This document shows, piece by piece, positions 63,976 through 64,000 of a stretch of DNA of 64,000 nt (its first letter is position 1; every line of letters begins with the position of its first letter). Origin of the DNA: Dictyobacter formicarum (lineage in GTDB: Bacteria > Chloroflexota > Ktedonobacteria > Ktedonobacterales > Ktedonobacteraceae); contig NZ_BNJJ01000023.1 of NCBI RefSeq assembly GCF_016587435.1, positions 70,743 to 134,742 on the forward strand, read 5' to 3'. The position numbers and the translations under genes were made by a program. Below the pieces are notes generated by a model. It had not been told where the DNA came from. It did not search any database and worked only from the letters and a program-made list of their open reading frames with translations.

Positions 63976-64000
63976 AAAGGCAATAAAGCTTGTGTATATC

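Overview
The window looks like a chromosomal segment of a Chloroflexota bacterium, most likely class Ktedonobacteria. This is an inference from gene content and style. Base composition is moderate, roughly half GC. There is a ribonuclease J, an FtsK with a long acidic linker, large envelope proteins with disordered tails, zinc-ribbon and FHA-domain proteins, many two-component systems, and intergenic DNA crowded with palindromic repeats. No rRNA, tRNA, CRISPR array, phage module or transposase gene was found.

Layout. 0.2-4.3 kb: an ABC-2 permease pair divergent from a NarL-type histidine kinase/response regulator pair. 4.6-7.8 kb: two Gfo/Idh/MocA oxidoreductases around an AraC regulator. 8.0-13.6 kb: two class A penicillin-binding proteins. 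13.8-14.5 kb: a MerR-like regulator. 15.5-21.6 kb: two giant FtsX-type permeases without a local ATPase. 21.6-28.9 kb: a Nudix hydrolase, an M3 oligoendopeptidase, a FIST sensor protein and a LarA-type racemase. 29.1-33.3 kb: polyphosphate kinase, a CCA/poly(A) nucleotidyltransferase with an HD domain, and a phospholipase-D-like gene remnant. 34.4-39.9 kb: ribonuclease J and an FtsK whose 5' part is in another frame. 40.2-44.3 kb: a GNAT acetyltransferase, TrmD, and a PAS kinase with an OmpR-type regulator. 44.4-47.3 kb: a UroD-fold protein with a methyltransferase-type zinc site, a Nudix protein, a small membrane protein and a MEDS-domain protein. 48.1-51.8 kb: an AIM24 protein, a coiled-coil protein, CoaBC and an MFS fragment. 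52.1-59.2 kb: a triple-FHA ABC transporter, a surface protein, a DHA2-family exporter and a lipoprotein. 59.5-63.8 kb: a YihY protein, a metallo-beta-lactamase-fold hydrolase, an M50 protease, an HD hydrolase and ScpA.

The main unifying theme is envelope and signalling: peptidoglycan synthesis, envelope transporters, two complete two-component systems and several membrane-anchored disordered proteins. Housekeeping genes (rnj, ftsK, trmD, coaBC, ppk1, scpA) are scattered among them rather than grouped in a classical operon.

The most unusual content lies between genes. (1) A 394/395-bp element occurs twice in the same orientation, nearly identical, with terminal inverted repeats of about 35 bp and no open frame for a transposase; in both copies it follows a conserved module and a perfect hairpin. 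(2) A modular repeat recurs in at least six intergenic regions: a GC-rich flank plus a hairpin whose long, usually perfect arms differ in sequence from site to site. (3) A second family of small elements carries inverted ends built on TAGGT(T/G)CG...CTTGC...CG(A/C)TT. Other notable points are a frame break in ftsK, two gene remnants, and a consensus promoter with two interleaved dyads at the right edge.
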